DNA of 64,000 nucleotides from Phytopythium helicoides (lineage: Eukaryota > Oomycota > Peronosporomycetes > Pythiales > Pythiaceae). Position numbers and translations under genes: made by a program. The notes beneath the pieces were generated by a model that worked only from the letters and a program-made list of their open reading frames with translations, had not been told where the DNA came from and made no database searches. The stretch lies in NCBI GenBank assembly GCA_024867545.1, contig JANFNE010000008.1:434001-498000 (forward strand), read 5' to 3'. This document shows positions 40,751 to 52,099 of the stretch, piece after piece. The number at the start of each line of letters is the position of its first letter. The first letter of the stretch is position 1.

Positions 40751-42086
40751 ATGGCGGTCAAGAAGGGGCTGCGCAACCCGCTGGACGAGGCGCAGGTGCG
40801 CAAGGCTGTGGTGGCGCTGCAGAGCTTCGTGGCCAAGCAGCGCGCCGAGCGGCCCAAGCAGCCGCTGGTCGAGGCGGCCGAGCCGCTCTCGTGCATCATC
40901 ACGCGCAAGGTCGTGCCCGCCAAGGGCTCCATCAAGCCCATCCCAATGTGCGTCTGCGTTTTTGCTTCTCGGTCGAACTGCTGGTGGCTGACGATTGAAA
41001 CTGGAATCAATGAAATGACGCAGTGACATCCCGCACTCGCTGCATGGAGAGGAGGGCGACTCGGAGATCTGCCTATTCGTCAAGGACGAGGACAAGCAGC
41101 GCATCAAGGAGGCGCTGGCCGCCGACCCCGTCAAGGGCCTCACCAAGGTTATGACGGTCAAGAAGCTGCGCAAGCACTTCTCGCGCTTCGAGGACAAGCG
41201 CACGCTGGCTGGCGCCTACGACATGTTCCTGGCCGACGACCGCGTGCTGCCGTACCTCAAGGCCCCGCTCGGCACCAAGTTCTTCGTCAAGAAGAAGCAG
41301 CCCATGTCGGTCCGCGTCTCGCGCAAGAACGTGTCGTTCAGCGTCCGCGCCGCCCTCCGCCGCACGGCCATGCACGTGAGCACTGGCGCCTGCAGCAACG
41401 TCAAGGTTGCGCTGCTCGACATGCCCGTGGACCTACATCGTCGAGAACATCATGGTCGCCATGAACAACTGCTCGACTCACATCCCCAAGAACTGGGGTG
41501 GCATCCAGTCCATCAGTGTTAAGACGAACGACTCGATTGCTCTGCCCATCTTCAATGCGCTGTCCCCACTCTCCAAGCTGCCGCCGGTCGGAAAGACCGA
41601 GGCGCTCACCAAGCGTAAGCTCGAGGAGGTGGAGGCCGAGGCCGAGGCGGAGTCCGTTGAGGAGCCCGCAAAGAAGAAGGCCAAGAAGCACAAGAAGGAG
41701 GCTGAGGCCAAGACTGAGGTCAAGGCGGAGGAGCCTTCCAACAAGAAGGCGAAGAAGGCCGAGAAGAAGGTGGTCGAGCCTGTTGTCGGAGGAAAAGAAT
41801 GACGAAGAAGCACAAGAAGGAGGCAGAGCCTGTTGTGGAGGAGAAGAAGTCGAAGAAGGCCAAGAAGGCTGCCGAGCCTGCGGAGGAGGAGACGCCTAAG
41901 AAGTCCAAGAAGGCCAAGAAGGAGGCTGAGCCTGTCGCCGAGGAGAAGAAGGCCAAAAAGCAGAAGGTCAAGCATGATGAGCCTGCTGCGGAGGAGGAGG
42001 CGCCGAAGAAGGCCAAGAAGGCTAAGAAGGACGCTCCCGTCGAAGCGGACAAGCAGAAGAAGAAGCGGAAGGCTGGCAAAAACTAA
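40751..42086 (+). CDS. Ribosomal L1-domain nucleolar protein (RSL1D1/Utp30-like), two apparent frameshifts
   Basis: Two exons (40751-40947, 41024-42086). The L1-fold covers most of the first two thirds: LSCIITRKVVPAKGSIKPI, SEICLFVKDEDKQRIKEAL, LRKHFSRFEDKRTLAGAYDM, APLGTKFFVKKKQPMSVRVS and, in the next frame, VENIMVAMNNCSTHIPKNW. The C-terminus is a long Lys/Glu/Ala tail with repeated AEPVxEEKKxKKAKK units, typical of nucleolar proteins. One extra base near 41435 and another shift near 41795 interrupt the frame; the Lys-rich repeats resume after the second. Role in pre-rRNA processing follows from the family. Confidence 0.8.
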
Positions 42087-42511
42087 AGACCCTGTAGATG
42101 CATTGTGTTTTGTTTCTCGTCTTCTTGTATGCATTCAACAACGCTTCACGGCAGCTATCATTGACAGCAACATGTAGACATCGACACCTTGTGGGAGACC
42201 ACGTTGAAGCTACCGGATCATGTAAAGCCACGCAGAGCTCGGGAGATGGCAGGTCGTGATGTAGACCACAGGGCGCTGGAGGAGAAACTGCCGACGCTGC
42301 GTCGGATTCGTTTCCACTCGCGGCGGTTCATCGAGCGACGGCTAGAGGCGGCTCGCGTCCCCTCACGGACTACCTCGCACTTCCTGCTTTCTCTTTGCGC
42401 ACTTCCCGGTCGGTTCGCTTTGGTCGAGAGCCTCGAGAGCTCTGCTTACACCTCGTTCTTCTTGCCATCCTTGTTGTGGGTGTCTGTTGACGCCGGGAGT
42501 ACTTGAGAACC
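42087..42511. other. Intergenic and 5' leader of AP-2 alpha
   Basis: 425 bp between tandem genes. A short ORF from about 42246 (MAGRDVDHRALEEKL...) may be an upstream ORF in the leader; nothing else is supported. Confidence 0.4.
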
Positions 42512-45468
42512 ATGGCCATGTTCAGTGCCCGCGGGCTGAACAACTTCATCAGCGAGCTGCGGGCTTGCTCGTCTCGAGAGGAGGAGCAGCGCCGTGTGGA
42601 CAAGGAGCTCGTCAAGATCCGGCAAAAATTCACGCAGACGCAGTCTCTGCAGTCGTACGACAAGAAGAAGTACGCATGGAAGCTCATCTACATCTTCATG
42701 CTCGGCTACGACATCGACTTCGGTCACATGCAGGTCATCAACCTCGTGTCCGGCTCCAAGTACTCGGAAAAGTGTCTCGGGTACCTCGGGTGCTCCATCC
42801 TGCTCAAGTCCTCGGACGAACTAATGACGCTCGTCGTCAACTCGATTCGCAACGATCTCAAGTCACCCGAGGCGAGTCACCAGTGCCTTGCACTGTGCTG
42901 TGTTGCCAACATGGGCGGGAGTGAGTTTGCCGAGGTGCTGTCGCCAGATGCAGTCAGCTTGTTCATGAGCTCGTCGAGCATTGCGCACGTCCGAAAGAAG
43001 GCTGCGCTGTGCATTCGCCGCCTGCTGCCGCCGAATCCAGAGTTGATCCCGGTGGACGAGCTCGAGAATCGCATTCGGACGCTAATGAGTGAGTCACATC
43101 TCGGAGTGGTAACGTCCACAGCAAGTCTGCTTCAAACGGCTCTGTCGCTTCACCCGACCAAGTTCGCTCAGTCATTGATGTCATTTTGACGCGTCTAAAC
43201 GCTCTGGTGCAGCAAAAGGCGTGCCCTCGTGACTACATGTACTATAACACGCCGTGCCCGTGGCTCCAGGTCAAGCTGCTGCGTCTCCTGCAGCAATTTG
43301 GACCCCTCGAAGACCCTGGACAGCGTACACAGCTCCACGACACGCTCCACCGTATTCTTGCTCGTCCAGCTCCTGGAAAGGGAGCGAAGAACAACGCCGC
43401 ATACGCTGTGCTCATTGAAGCCGTTAATCTAGTGATTTCACAGGGTCGTAGAGCCTTCTCAACCCCTGGAGGGGACGACAATGGCGAAGGCAAGGGTAGC
43501 AAGCTCGTCGATCTCGCAGTCCAGCTTCTCGCTCGCTTTATTGCTGTGAGTGAGCCCAATATCCGCTACATTGGCCTCGACTCGATGCACCGATTTGTTC
43601 GCCGCGAAGGAGAGGCTGCGAGTGCAGCAATTCGTGCCCATCAGGCAACCGTACTCTTCTCGCTCAAGGATGCCGACAACTCTGTTCGACGTCGCGCACT
43701 CGATCTGCTCTTTTCCATGTGTGATGCTGAAAGCGCTCGCACAATTGTTGGAGAACTTGTGACGTACTTGGCTGTGGCTGAAGGTGCGATTCGCGAAGAG
43801 CTCGTGCTCAAAGCTGCCATCCTGGCGGAAAAGTACGCGACCGACCTGCGTTGGTACGTCGACACGGTGCTGCAGCTCATCACAATTGCTGGCAGCGAAG
43901 TGCCGGACGACGTGTGGCACCGTGTTGTGCAGATCGTGACCAACCGGGAAGAACTACAGCCGTATGCTGCCGAGGCCATGTTCCGTGCCCTCGAGCCGAA
44001 GCATGTGGATGAGACGACGGCCAAGTTTGGCGCGTACGTGCTCGGCGAATTTGGCTACTTGCTGGCTGATCGTGCCGGAATGTCGAGTGTTGAGCAGTTC
44101 GAGGTGCTGCATCGCCATTATTCTAGCGGAATGGCGAAATGTCGCCACCAAAAGTTTGATCCTCACGGCGCTCGTCAAGATGGCGAACTTATTCGATGAG
44201 CTCCGGCCGCGAGTGCTCGAAGTGTTCAAGAAGGGTGCTACCCACATGGACCTTGAGCTGCAGCAGCGCGCATGCGAATACCTGGCCCTGCATCACGTGC
44301 AGTCAGGTGACGAAAACGAGCTCATGAAGCGCGTGCTGGAGCCGATGCCGGTGTTCCCAGAGAATCGCGAATCAGCACTCATTGTGCGACTACGAAACCA
44401 GCAAAAGGCTGCTGAAGGTGGCAGTGAGAACGTTACTGCTGTTGAGGAGGAGGACGAAGATTCGTCTCCAGAGCCCGCCTCCGGTGGAGGAGGCGAAGTC
44501 GACCTGCTCTCTCTCGATAGTCCACAAAAGACTGCCAGACCCAGTGGCTTCGGGGGAGCAGGGGGAGCTGAAGCTATCCGCGGTGCTAACCCTGTTGCGG
44601 ACCTTGTCGATGTATTCGGGGGTGGCGGCGTTAGCGGTGACAAGATCGGGCTGGATGCTTCGATGGGACCAAAGCTTCGTGAGTGGAGTCGTGGGCTCAT
44701 GATTGCACCTCAAGGGGTTCTATTCGAGAACGATGTGCTACAAATTGGCGCCAAACATGAGTACCGTGGGTCGCAGGGTCGTATTCAGCTCTTCTTTGGC
44801 AACAAAACGAACGACGCACTTTCAGACTTCAAGGTCCAGGTAGATGGAGGCGCGAGCTTCCGAATGCAGGCCGAGGATGTCCCTGCAGGTGTTGCTCCAA
44901 AACAGCAGGTCAAGCAACAGATTATGCTGGAAGCGATGGCACCGTTCACTTCGCCACCGGCGATGACTGTGAGCTTCACGCGAGCTGGGTCTCGCTATTC
45001 ATATGCGCTGACGTTGCCCAGCCAGGTAACAAACTTCATGGAGCCTGTGCCGCTTGGCGGCGAGGACTTTATGAAACGGTGGGGAGCTCTTGAGGGTCAG
45101 GATCGCGAGCAAAGCGAAGTCGTCACTGCTGCTGGCAAGATGGATATGGAGCAGACGCGAAAGTGGCTAACAGAGAGCCTCAAGCTCGCCGTGGTCGAGG
45201 TATGCTGACCATTTTCGAGTATCGATTAACATCTTAGACTGACAGTTCGGTTGATCAACAGGGGATGGATCCGACTGGGGCGACCATTTCGGCCGCAGGT
45301 ACATTCCGCACGGGAGCAGCAGCCCCGACGGGCGACAAGATTTCTGTCGGTTGCCTCGTTCGGGTGGAGGCAAACCCGGCGGCAAACGCCTACCGCCTGA
45401 CTGTGCGCGCAGTGCACCGAGACGTGAGTCTGGCGACCAAGAACTGCCTCAAGCTGCTGCTCGCCTGA
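42512..45468 (+). CDS. AP2A: AP-2 complex subunit alpha (alpha-adaptin), two compensating frameshifts
   Basis: Clathrin adaptor large subunit for endocytosis at the plasma membrane. Exons 42512-45199 and 45262-45468 give about 964 residues, the usual length. The N-terminal trunk shows the adaptin signature FISELRACSSREEEQRRVD, YAWKLIYIFMLGYDIDFGHM and PCPWLQVKLLRLLQQFGPLED; later KAAILAEKYATDLRWYVDTV. A Gly/Ser/Asp hinge (PEPASGGGGEVDLLSLDS) leads to the ear domain (VLFENDVLQIGAKHEY, NKTNDALSDFKVQV). One base is missing near 43170 (before VIDVILTRLNAL) and one is extra near 44138 (before VATKSLILTALV); the frame returns to the original, which argues for assembly indels. In the hinge LLSLDS resembles a clathrin box. 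Confidence 0.92.
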
Positions 45469-46615
45469 TTGAAGCGTCGTGTGGGGCGAGCCGTAGCATG
45501 TCCGTGACTTTCATGAGCCGACAGAGGTGGAGCATAATGAATGCATTCTTGATTCTCCTTTTTCGCGATGTCTAGCAACACCAATGCTGACTCAGCCTGC
45601 CTCAATAATAAACGGCAGCCCCCGTACACAGCGCTTCAAGGGACAGAGGTGTGACCTCTCACTGTTCGGGATTGGAATGAGTGCCCTTCAACCATGGCAT
45701 TTGGGCATGCCTCTTGCCCAGCGCCGAATCTATCGAACTAAGTGACAGTGGCACCCCACTTCAACCAGACTGAGCTGTGACAGTTGGGATGGGATCTAGC
45801 AGCGTGGTGTTGTTGCGCTCTGCCTGGCAATTGGTGCTTCATCGTTGCACGTTTGCTCGAATGAGTACCACCACGCACCTGACCGTCTGCGGATGATTTC
45901 CACTGCACACTCTATGATACATACAGACTGGTCGACGCGAACATTTGGCGCCGCCGGCTTCTACGCTCCGATCGCAGTCGATCCTCTGCGCACTGTGCGT
46001 CCCTCCTGACGAGTAGCTAACCCCATCGAGAATGAGCCTGACGCTTGTGCATCCAGCTCGCGATCCAAACAGCAGCATTAGTAAAGCACTAGTATGCCCC
46101 ACTGTTCCCATCTGAGAGTCTGCCTCGCGATTGTGCAATAATGTGACCATCTCACGGGAATACTCATTCCCGCAACGGGCTACAATCTCAATTGGCGGAG
46201 TTCAATGGCAACAGGGCGTGCGATGCAGCGACCACGAACAGGTCGGGGCGGGACGCGGAAAATCGCCGTTCCCCTTCGCCGTCCCATCCATCAGTCCCAT
46301 CAACAAACTCGGATACTCGCCAGTTCCGCCCCGAAACCGGCACTCGACCTCTTGCGAATTGTATGCCACGCGATTGACGCGCCACATGCGACTTTTCCAG
46401 GCCGGTTTCGTAATTCATTTCATTACGTTCGAAAGACGTCTCATACTTGATCTACTTATGTAAGATACTTATGTGATCGCCACTCCAGCTGTTTTTTCAG
46501 ACGGGAGCTCCGGAGCCGTCACTTTTCTACTGACTCGGAGCGGAGCTCTCCGTGCATCCCCCACGCGCTCCATTGCTCAGCTTGTCCACCGAGGCCTCGG
46601 TACCAGACTGCCAGC
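45469..46615. other. Intergenic; nothing recognised
   Basis: About 1.15 kb. ORFs at 45839-46150 (-) and 46131-46463 (+) have no family features. An AATAAT/AATAAA-like site is present near 45606, possibly for AP-2 alpha. Confidence 0.45.
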
Positions 46616-48431
46616 ATGCGGGCTCGCAGGAGAGAGCGGTGGCGTCGCTGGACGCTCGTGGTCGCTCTCGTGGCGACGGCTGCGCTGCTTGGGGTGGCAG
46701 CTCAGGACGTCGGCACGACGGAGGCGCCTGCCAACGGCTCCGCCGCGAACGCAGACCCAGGAGCAGACCCTGAAGCTGGTAGTGCTGCTGGTTCTACGCT
46801 TGCGACCACGACGACTCTGCCTCCGGCGACTGATCCTACGGCTACGACTGCTCCCCCAATGGCTACAGATGCTCCGAAGTCGACGACGACGGCTCCGGCG
46901 ACGACCGATGCAGCTCCAGCCACGACGGCTCCGGTGGGTACGACGCCCACGCCGACGGAGTCAACGGCAGCTCCGACTGAAACGCCGGTCGCGACCGCTG
47001 CTGCACCCACAGAGACGCCGGCGCCAACGACGGCGGCACCGACTGAGACGCCGGTGCCAACGACAGCAGCGCCGACCGAGACGCCGACGCCGACGACGAC
47101 GGCCCCGGTGGCGACAACCGCTGCTCCAGTAGTAACAACTGCTGCTCCAGTCGAGACGCCGGCCCCAACCGTGACAACGGAGGCCCCAGCCACCACGACG
47201 CCAACTCCGACGACGGCAGAACCGACGCCGACGCCGACGCCGACGCCTGCTCCTGCCACCGACGCTCCGACCGAGACGCCGGAGGCGACGACGAGTGCTC
47301 CAACTGCTGCTGCTCCATCCAGCTCGTCTTCATCGAGCAAGGAGACGACTGGCTGCGTCGGATTCGACGGGAACGAGCGACGAGTCTGGTGCTGGCACGG
47401 TGGCTCCTGCTCAGCAAGCAACGCTCTCTCCTATCACTGAAGACTCCGATGCAGATGACGACACGAGTGAGTCCTCAGTTGGAACGGGCAATGCATCCAG
47501 CAACTCGTCGTCGCTTGGTTCCGGCGCGATCGCCGGCATCATCGCTGGCGTGCTGGTGGCCGTGGTGGCGTCGCTCTTCTTTGTCCGGTTTCAAAACAAC
47601 CGTGGCAAGGTGTTCAAGCGAGCTCGCGGCAGCTCCCAGCAGCGTGCTCTCGACTCGTTCTTCCGCCAGAACCGCGTGACGCTCATGGCGAGCGCCTACA
47701 ACTCTGCGTCGCGGCTCGCGTTCAACGCCACTGGCACCGGTGGTCACTTTACTACACCGTTAACGCCGACCGAGGAGATTCCTGTTACCTCCCTTGGTCC
47801 TAGCGATGGCTCGAGTCGCCCAGTAGTCGTTCCTGCTGCTGCTGCTGCCACTCCGGCTACAGTCTTTGCATCCTCTCATTTCCGCCCTCGTGGGCGAACG
47901 GCCGATGTGATTGCAGGCCCTTCGGCCGACGTGTTTAGCCGCGACACGACTCGCAGCGCCATGTCGTCGATGAGGTCGTACAGTAGTGGCGACTACGACT
48001 CGTTCAGGGGTGACAGCTTCCGGACGTCAAGTCGAACGTCGACGTCGTTCTACACGCAGTCAGCAGACTCAGATAGCATCATCGACAGCAGTGGACTGCC
48101 GTCGACCGGCCGGTCAACTCGCCACTTTATGGGGCGGCACATGTCGTCCGACAGCGACTTCCGAGGCACTGTGCGGTCCGGGCGCTCGAGCAGCGACTTC
48201 TCCGTGTTCAACTCGTCGGTGGACTCGATCGACGACAGCCAGCAGTTTGTTAGCATCGCGCTGCCGTCGGGAGCCACGGCGTTGGACTCGAACCGCTCGG
48301 GGATGCGAACAAACAGCGACGCGAGCGACAGTCTCCACAGCGAAGATAGCTACGACAGCGATCTGGACAGCTATGGGGCCGCGCCCGATTCGATCCACCG
48401 CGTCTCGGAGCTGAGCGAGGGCGAGATCTAG
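46616..48431 (+). CDS. Mucin-like single-pass membrane protein, one apparent frameshift
   Basis: Signal peptide (RRWTLVVALVATAALLGVAA) from the ATG at 46616, then about 200 residues of Thr/Pro/Ala repeats (units such as TAAPTETPVPT) that must be O-glycosylated if secreted. Near 47350 the frame shifts by one base in a poly-Ser stretch. The second frame continues with an acidic Ser-rich spacer, a transmembrane helix (AIAGIIAGVLVAVVASLFFV), a basic stop-transfer segment (RGKVFKRARG) and a Ser/Asp-rich cytoplasmic tail of about 270 residues to 48431. The architecture equals that of the protein at 59284-61254: a surface sensor or wall-attachment protein is plausible, but no known domain is present. 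Confidence 0.75.
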
Positions 48432-48669
48432 GCTGCGTCGGCCCAGAGTTTTGATGTGTGTTGCGTTGGGCAAGATGTCTGTGCGTGTGTCTAGAGAGAT
48501 TTGAGCTAAGTTATAAAGCTGACGATGGTCACGACACTCGATCGAAGCGCTTGCTGGCGTCCATTGCATCTCTTGACCAGCCCCTGACGGTGAGCTGCCA
48601 GTACGTTCGAGATGCTCGAGCTGCCAGCCAGCCACGAAGCTGTGTTGTCCAATACTCAAGCGGGTCTAT

Positions 48670-49133
48670 CTAGGCCGATGCCTGGGGCTTGGCGGCCGCG
48701 GCCTCTAGCGCCGCCACGATGCGGTCGCGCGCCTGGAGGCCCTTGACGCCGAGCTCCTGCTCGCTCTTGATGCTGAGCAGGTAGTTGTCGAGCCCGCCGA
48801 ACTTGTCGACGCAGCGCAGCGTGTGCGCCGTCACGTTGAGCCCGATCTTCTCGTCCAGCGCCTCCGAGTACAGGTGCTTCCACTGGTGGTTGACCTTCCA
48901 CGCGCGCCGCGTCCTGCCACAGCGCGTCAGCCTCGCTCCCTCCACCTACGAAAACCGGAAAACGAGGCCACGCACTTGCGCTTGGAGAAGCTCACGTTGT
49001 TGCCGAAGCTCTTGTCGCGGCCAGCGAACAGACCGCGGGCCGCCCGCCCTGACGTGTGCTGGCGCTTGGCCGCGCGCTCAAAGGCCTGCAGGAAGCGCAT
49101 GGGCGTCGCGCCCGCGCCCGAGAAGACCGACAT
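48670..49133 (-). CDS. MRPL28: Mitochondrial large-subunit ribosomal protein bL28m
   Basis: Two exons (49133-48976, 48913-48670), 133 residues. The L28 core is clear: GRDKSFGNNVSFSKRK at the end of exon 1, joining to TRRAWKVNHQWKHLYSE, then TAHTLRCVDKFGGLDNYLL, the bL28 family ending. The first 30 residues (MSVFSGAGATPMRFLQAFER...) are Arg/Ala-rich and suit a mitochondrial presequence. The frame also runs upstream of exon 2 through the intron, but only the splice used here gives the SKRK-to-WKVN family spacing. The C-terminal extension (LGVKGLQARDRIVAALEAAA) exceeds bacterial L28. Confidence 0.85.
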
Positions 49134-49776
49134 GCTCGCGCTCGGAGCTGCTCGCGATTCTGGTGGGTGGCGCGAGCGGCGGGGAGGCGGAGGCAGCGGA
49201 TTGGGTGAAAAGGAGGGATTGGAGGGATTTGATTCGCGGAAAATTGGGATGTTAGTTTCTGCCAATGAGCGTTGCGGGAGCATGCGGGATTTGCGAATAT
49301 GGGCGTGGGGATTGGGCGAGTTGGCGTGGGCGGGAGCCTGAGGCGGAACCAAGCCCAGAAGACAAACTTGTGAGCACTCAACAGCCGAACGCCATCAACG
49401 CGCCATTGCCGTTTCTTTTTTCTTCTTCTGCTCTGACAACTCCATTTTCAGCTTCGATGACCAATACCCGAGAGAGCAATTCACCGCCCACATAAGAAAA
49501 CCTGGAAATAGCCATTTCTTGCAGGCACACTTGCAACAGATCACTCCATGGACGCATTTGGTTGAAACCAGTCATCCTTGGCAGTGGAGTTTCTGGTCCG
49601 ACGTGAGCTTTTTTGAGTTATTTTGGCAGACAAGGTCTGCAGTAGCTCAAGACGCACTACCGAGATTTGGTAGACTGCAATGTCCAGCGATATCTCATTT
49701 TCAATTCGCCTCAATACTCAACAAGTACAAGCTGCAAGCGAATACTTCACTCTCCGTTCGGTGGCGACTTGACCAA
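49134..49776. promoter_or_regulatory. Divergent promoter region with CCAAT/ATTGG boxes
   Basis: 643 bp between divergent starts. ATTGG at about 49200 and 49311 and CCAAT at about 49262 lie within 180 bp of the bL28m start. The part nearer the secreted-protein gene has none of them and is AT-richer. Confidence 0.5.
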
Positions 49777-51900
49777 ATGAAGAGGCTTTTCACAGCTGTG
49801 GCTCTGGTTGGTCTCGGCGCCAAGCACTTGAGCGAGTGTAATGGTGTTGCTGCAGCCGTGTACAAGGCTACCAACTACTTTTCGGACGCGGCGTGCAGCA
49901 CTGATGTGAATCAATTCCTGCTGTCGCCGCGAAGCATGTGTCCCGCCAACAACACTTGTCGTATGGAGTCTTGGAACAGTTTTCCACGCTCGACTGTACT
50001 GTGTGCGAGCAGCGTGGTATCGCACGCTCAAACAGTCTTTGGGAAAGACCCGTATCTGTTGGTGCCGCACTATCTAGACACGACGTGCACGACTGAAAAC
50101 TACATTCACGGTCAAAGACTCACCAGCAGCCTGTGCACAGTTTCCGGACCCTCTTCCAGTATTCGATACTCTGTGCGCATCGACTGGACACTGGATACGC
50201 TGACGTACTCCACGATAGACTGCAGCGGCAAACCATTGATGGTGAATCGCACAAGCTCCGCGAATATCAACTCAGACAAATGCCTTAACGGAGTCAAGTT
50301 TCAACTCTTGCAGGCGCCTCGCTGGTCCCCAGCAGCTTATACAGCGTACACGTACTTCAACGACTCAACTTGTTCAACTGCTTATCGCATTCTTTTCAAC
50401 CCCGTTCGGGTCGAAAGTATCGTGGACGATTCTGATTACACCAAGTGTGGAAAAGATTCTAGTGGGCTCTACTTCTCGCGTGATCCGTTTGTCATTGATG
50501 TCTTGGCTTACACGGGTGGCGTCTTGGGGTATGACGTACCATATATCGTTCAGGAAGCGTTTTACGACACCAACTGCTCGACAGATCAAAACATGACATC
50601 TTTTCGTGCGGATAACAAGTGCATCAACATGGGAGGATATAGTGAGCTGCATCTAATCAAGGCTGGCGTCTACACAATCTACCAATATGCCGGCGAGACT
50701 TGCAGTGGTGTTGGGTCCAATGTTCTCACAGTGCCATCCAAGTTTTGGAACAACGGTTCGTGCATCAGCAACCGCAAGTTCAACTCGACAGTGACAGATA
50801 TGACCGCCATCCAGTACTTGCCGGCCACAGCAACAACTTCCATATTGTCTTATACAAATCCGCCAATCACCATCGCTTCAACCCCAGGTGGATTGAGTCC
50901 GAAGTTCGCTCAGTCAAATGGTGCACCTGCAGCTGTTTACAAAGCCACCAATTATTATTCTGACAGTAGCTGCAACAGCCAAGTCGACCAATTCTACTTG
51001 ACTCCACAGAGTTCGTGTTCTCTCAACGACACTTGCCGAATTGAGACTTGGAATGACTACCAACGATCAACAGTCACTTGTATTAGCAGCGTTGATGAAC
51101 ATGCCAGGAAGGTGTTTGGAACTGATCCATATATATTGGAACAGCGTTTCGTCGATTCTACCTGCACTAGAGAGTACACTGTATTTGGGCAGCGGTTGAA
51201 GGTGGATTTGAAGTCGAGAAATGCTTGCCGACGCATCAATGCCACTTCCAGCGTGCAGTATATAGTGGAGGTGGGAACCAGCAACGCAAAAATCAAGACT
51301 TTTCAGAACAGCAGCAACTGTAGCTCCACAGCTCCTATAGTTACCACCGACATTGCTTCAGCCGATGTCATTTCGAACAAATGTGTCAATGGAATCAAGA
51401 TGTACTTTATGCAAGATCCGAGCACGACAAAAGGCAGCTTCTACAGAGCGGAAACATACTACAGCGATGCTGCTTGCTCCTCACCTCAACGAGTAGTCTT
51501 CACCACTGCGAAGGTCAACTCGATGTCTGACGACGTCAAGCAAATTACATGCGCAACGGATGCAAATGGCCTTTATTTTTCACGGGAGTCACTAGTAGAC
51601 AGCCTCATGGTGTATGCCGGTAGTGCGCTCGGATATGACATCCCATTTATGATGGAAGATGCGCTCACCGATCCAGCCTGTTCGATCTTCCAGAATGTGA
51701 CAGCGTACCGCTCAGATGGCAAATGCATCAATATGGGGACGTACAGCGAGACGCACCTGATCAAGAATAGCATGTACACTGTCTATCAGTACGCTGGTAG
51801 CAGTTGCAGTGGAGTTGCCTTGAGCACAATATCCTTGGCATCCAAGTCTTGGAATGGTGTGTGCAATGGCTCGCGGAAGTTCCTGACGACAGCGACGTAG
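49777..51900 (+). CDS. Secreted Cys-rich protein with internal tandem duplication
   Basis: 707 residues from the ATG at 49777 (MKRLFTAVALVGLGAKHLSE, a signal peptide); the frame is open upstream but without a signal. Two homologous halves begin at about residues 27 (AVYKATNYFSDAACS) and 385 (AVYKATNYYSDSSCN). Within each half a Y-x-D-x2-C motif recurs (AYTYFNDSTCS, AETYYSDAACS) and LYFSRD/LYFSRE, GVLGYDVPY/SALGYDIPF and KCINMG are shared. Even Cys spacing and many NxS/T sites support an extracellular protein. No transmembrane segment or kinase follows. Domains of this look occur in oomycete extracellular proteins, but I cannot name the family; function unknown. Confidence 0.8.
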   Translation: MKRLFTAVALVGLGAKHLSECNGVAAAVYKATNYFSDAACSTDVNQFLLSPRSMCPANNTCRMESWNSFPRSTVLCASSVVSHAQTVFGKDPYLLVPHYLDTTCTTENYIHGQRLTSSLCTVSGPSSSIRYSVRIDWTLDTLTYSTIDCSGKPLMVNRTSSANINSDKCLNGVKFQLLQAPRWSPAAYTAYTYFNDSTCSTAYRILFNPVRVESIVDDSDYTKCGKDSSGLYFSRDPFVIDVLAYTGGVLGYDVPYIVQEAFYDTNCSTDQNMTSFRADNKCINMGGYSELHLIKAGVYTIYQYAGETCSGVGSNVLTVPSKFWNNGSCISNRKFNSTVTDMTAIQYLPATATTSILSYTNPPITIASTPGGLSPKFAQSNGAPAAVYKATNYYSDSSCNSQVDQFYLTPQSSCSLNDTCRIETWNDYQRSTVTCISSVDEHARKVFGTDPYILEQRFVDSTCTREYTVFGQRLKVDLKSRNACRRINATSSVQYIVEVGTSNAKIKTFQNSSNCSSTAPIVTTDIASADVISNKCVNGIKMYFMQDPSTTKGSFYRAETYYSDAACSSPQRVVFTTAKVNSMSDDVKQITCATDANGLYFSRESLVDSLMVYAGSALGYDIPFMMEDALTDPACSIFQNVTAYRSDGKCINMGTYSETHLIKNSMYTVYQYAGSSCSGVALSTISLASKSWNGVCNGSRKFLTTAT

Positions 51901-52099
51901 GAAAGCGAGCAATAAGAAACCATTCATTAAAATGCACTCCAAAAAACAATGAAAAATTCAGGTAATGGCAGCTCTATAGCTGCTACTTTTGTTGTCTAGT
52001 CAGCACCATCGATTCTCGTTTTGGCCATTTTGGCGCCTTTCTAGATGGAGAGATTGCTACACATGACACAAATGTATGAATCAACGACGAGTGGAGGCA

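Noticed and set aside
41478..42134. Leu/Phe-rich minus-strand frame that could pass for a membrane protein
   Set aside because: It is the complement of the Lys/Glu-rich tail of the RSL1D1-like gene.
46702..47421. Ala/Val/Gly-rich minus-strand frame opposite the mucin-like gene
   Set aside because: Shadow of the Thr/Pro repeat; no start context or domain.
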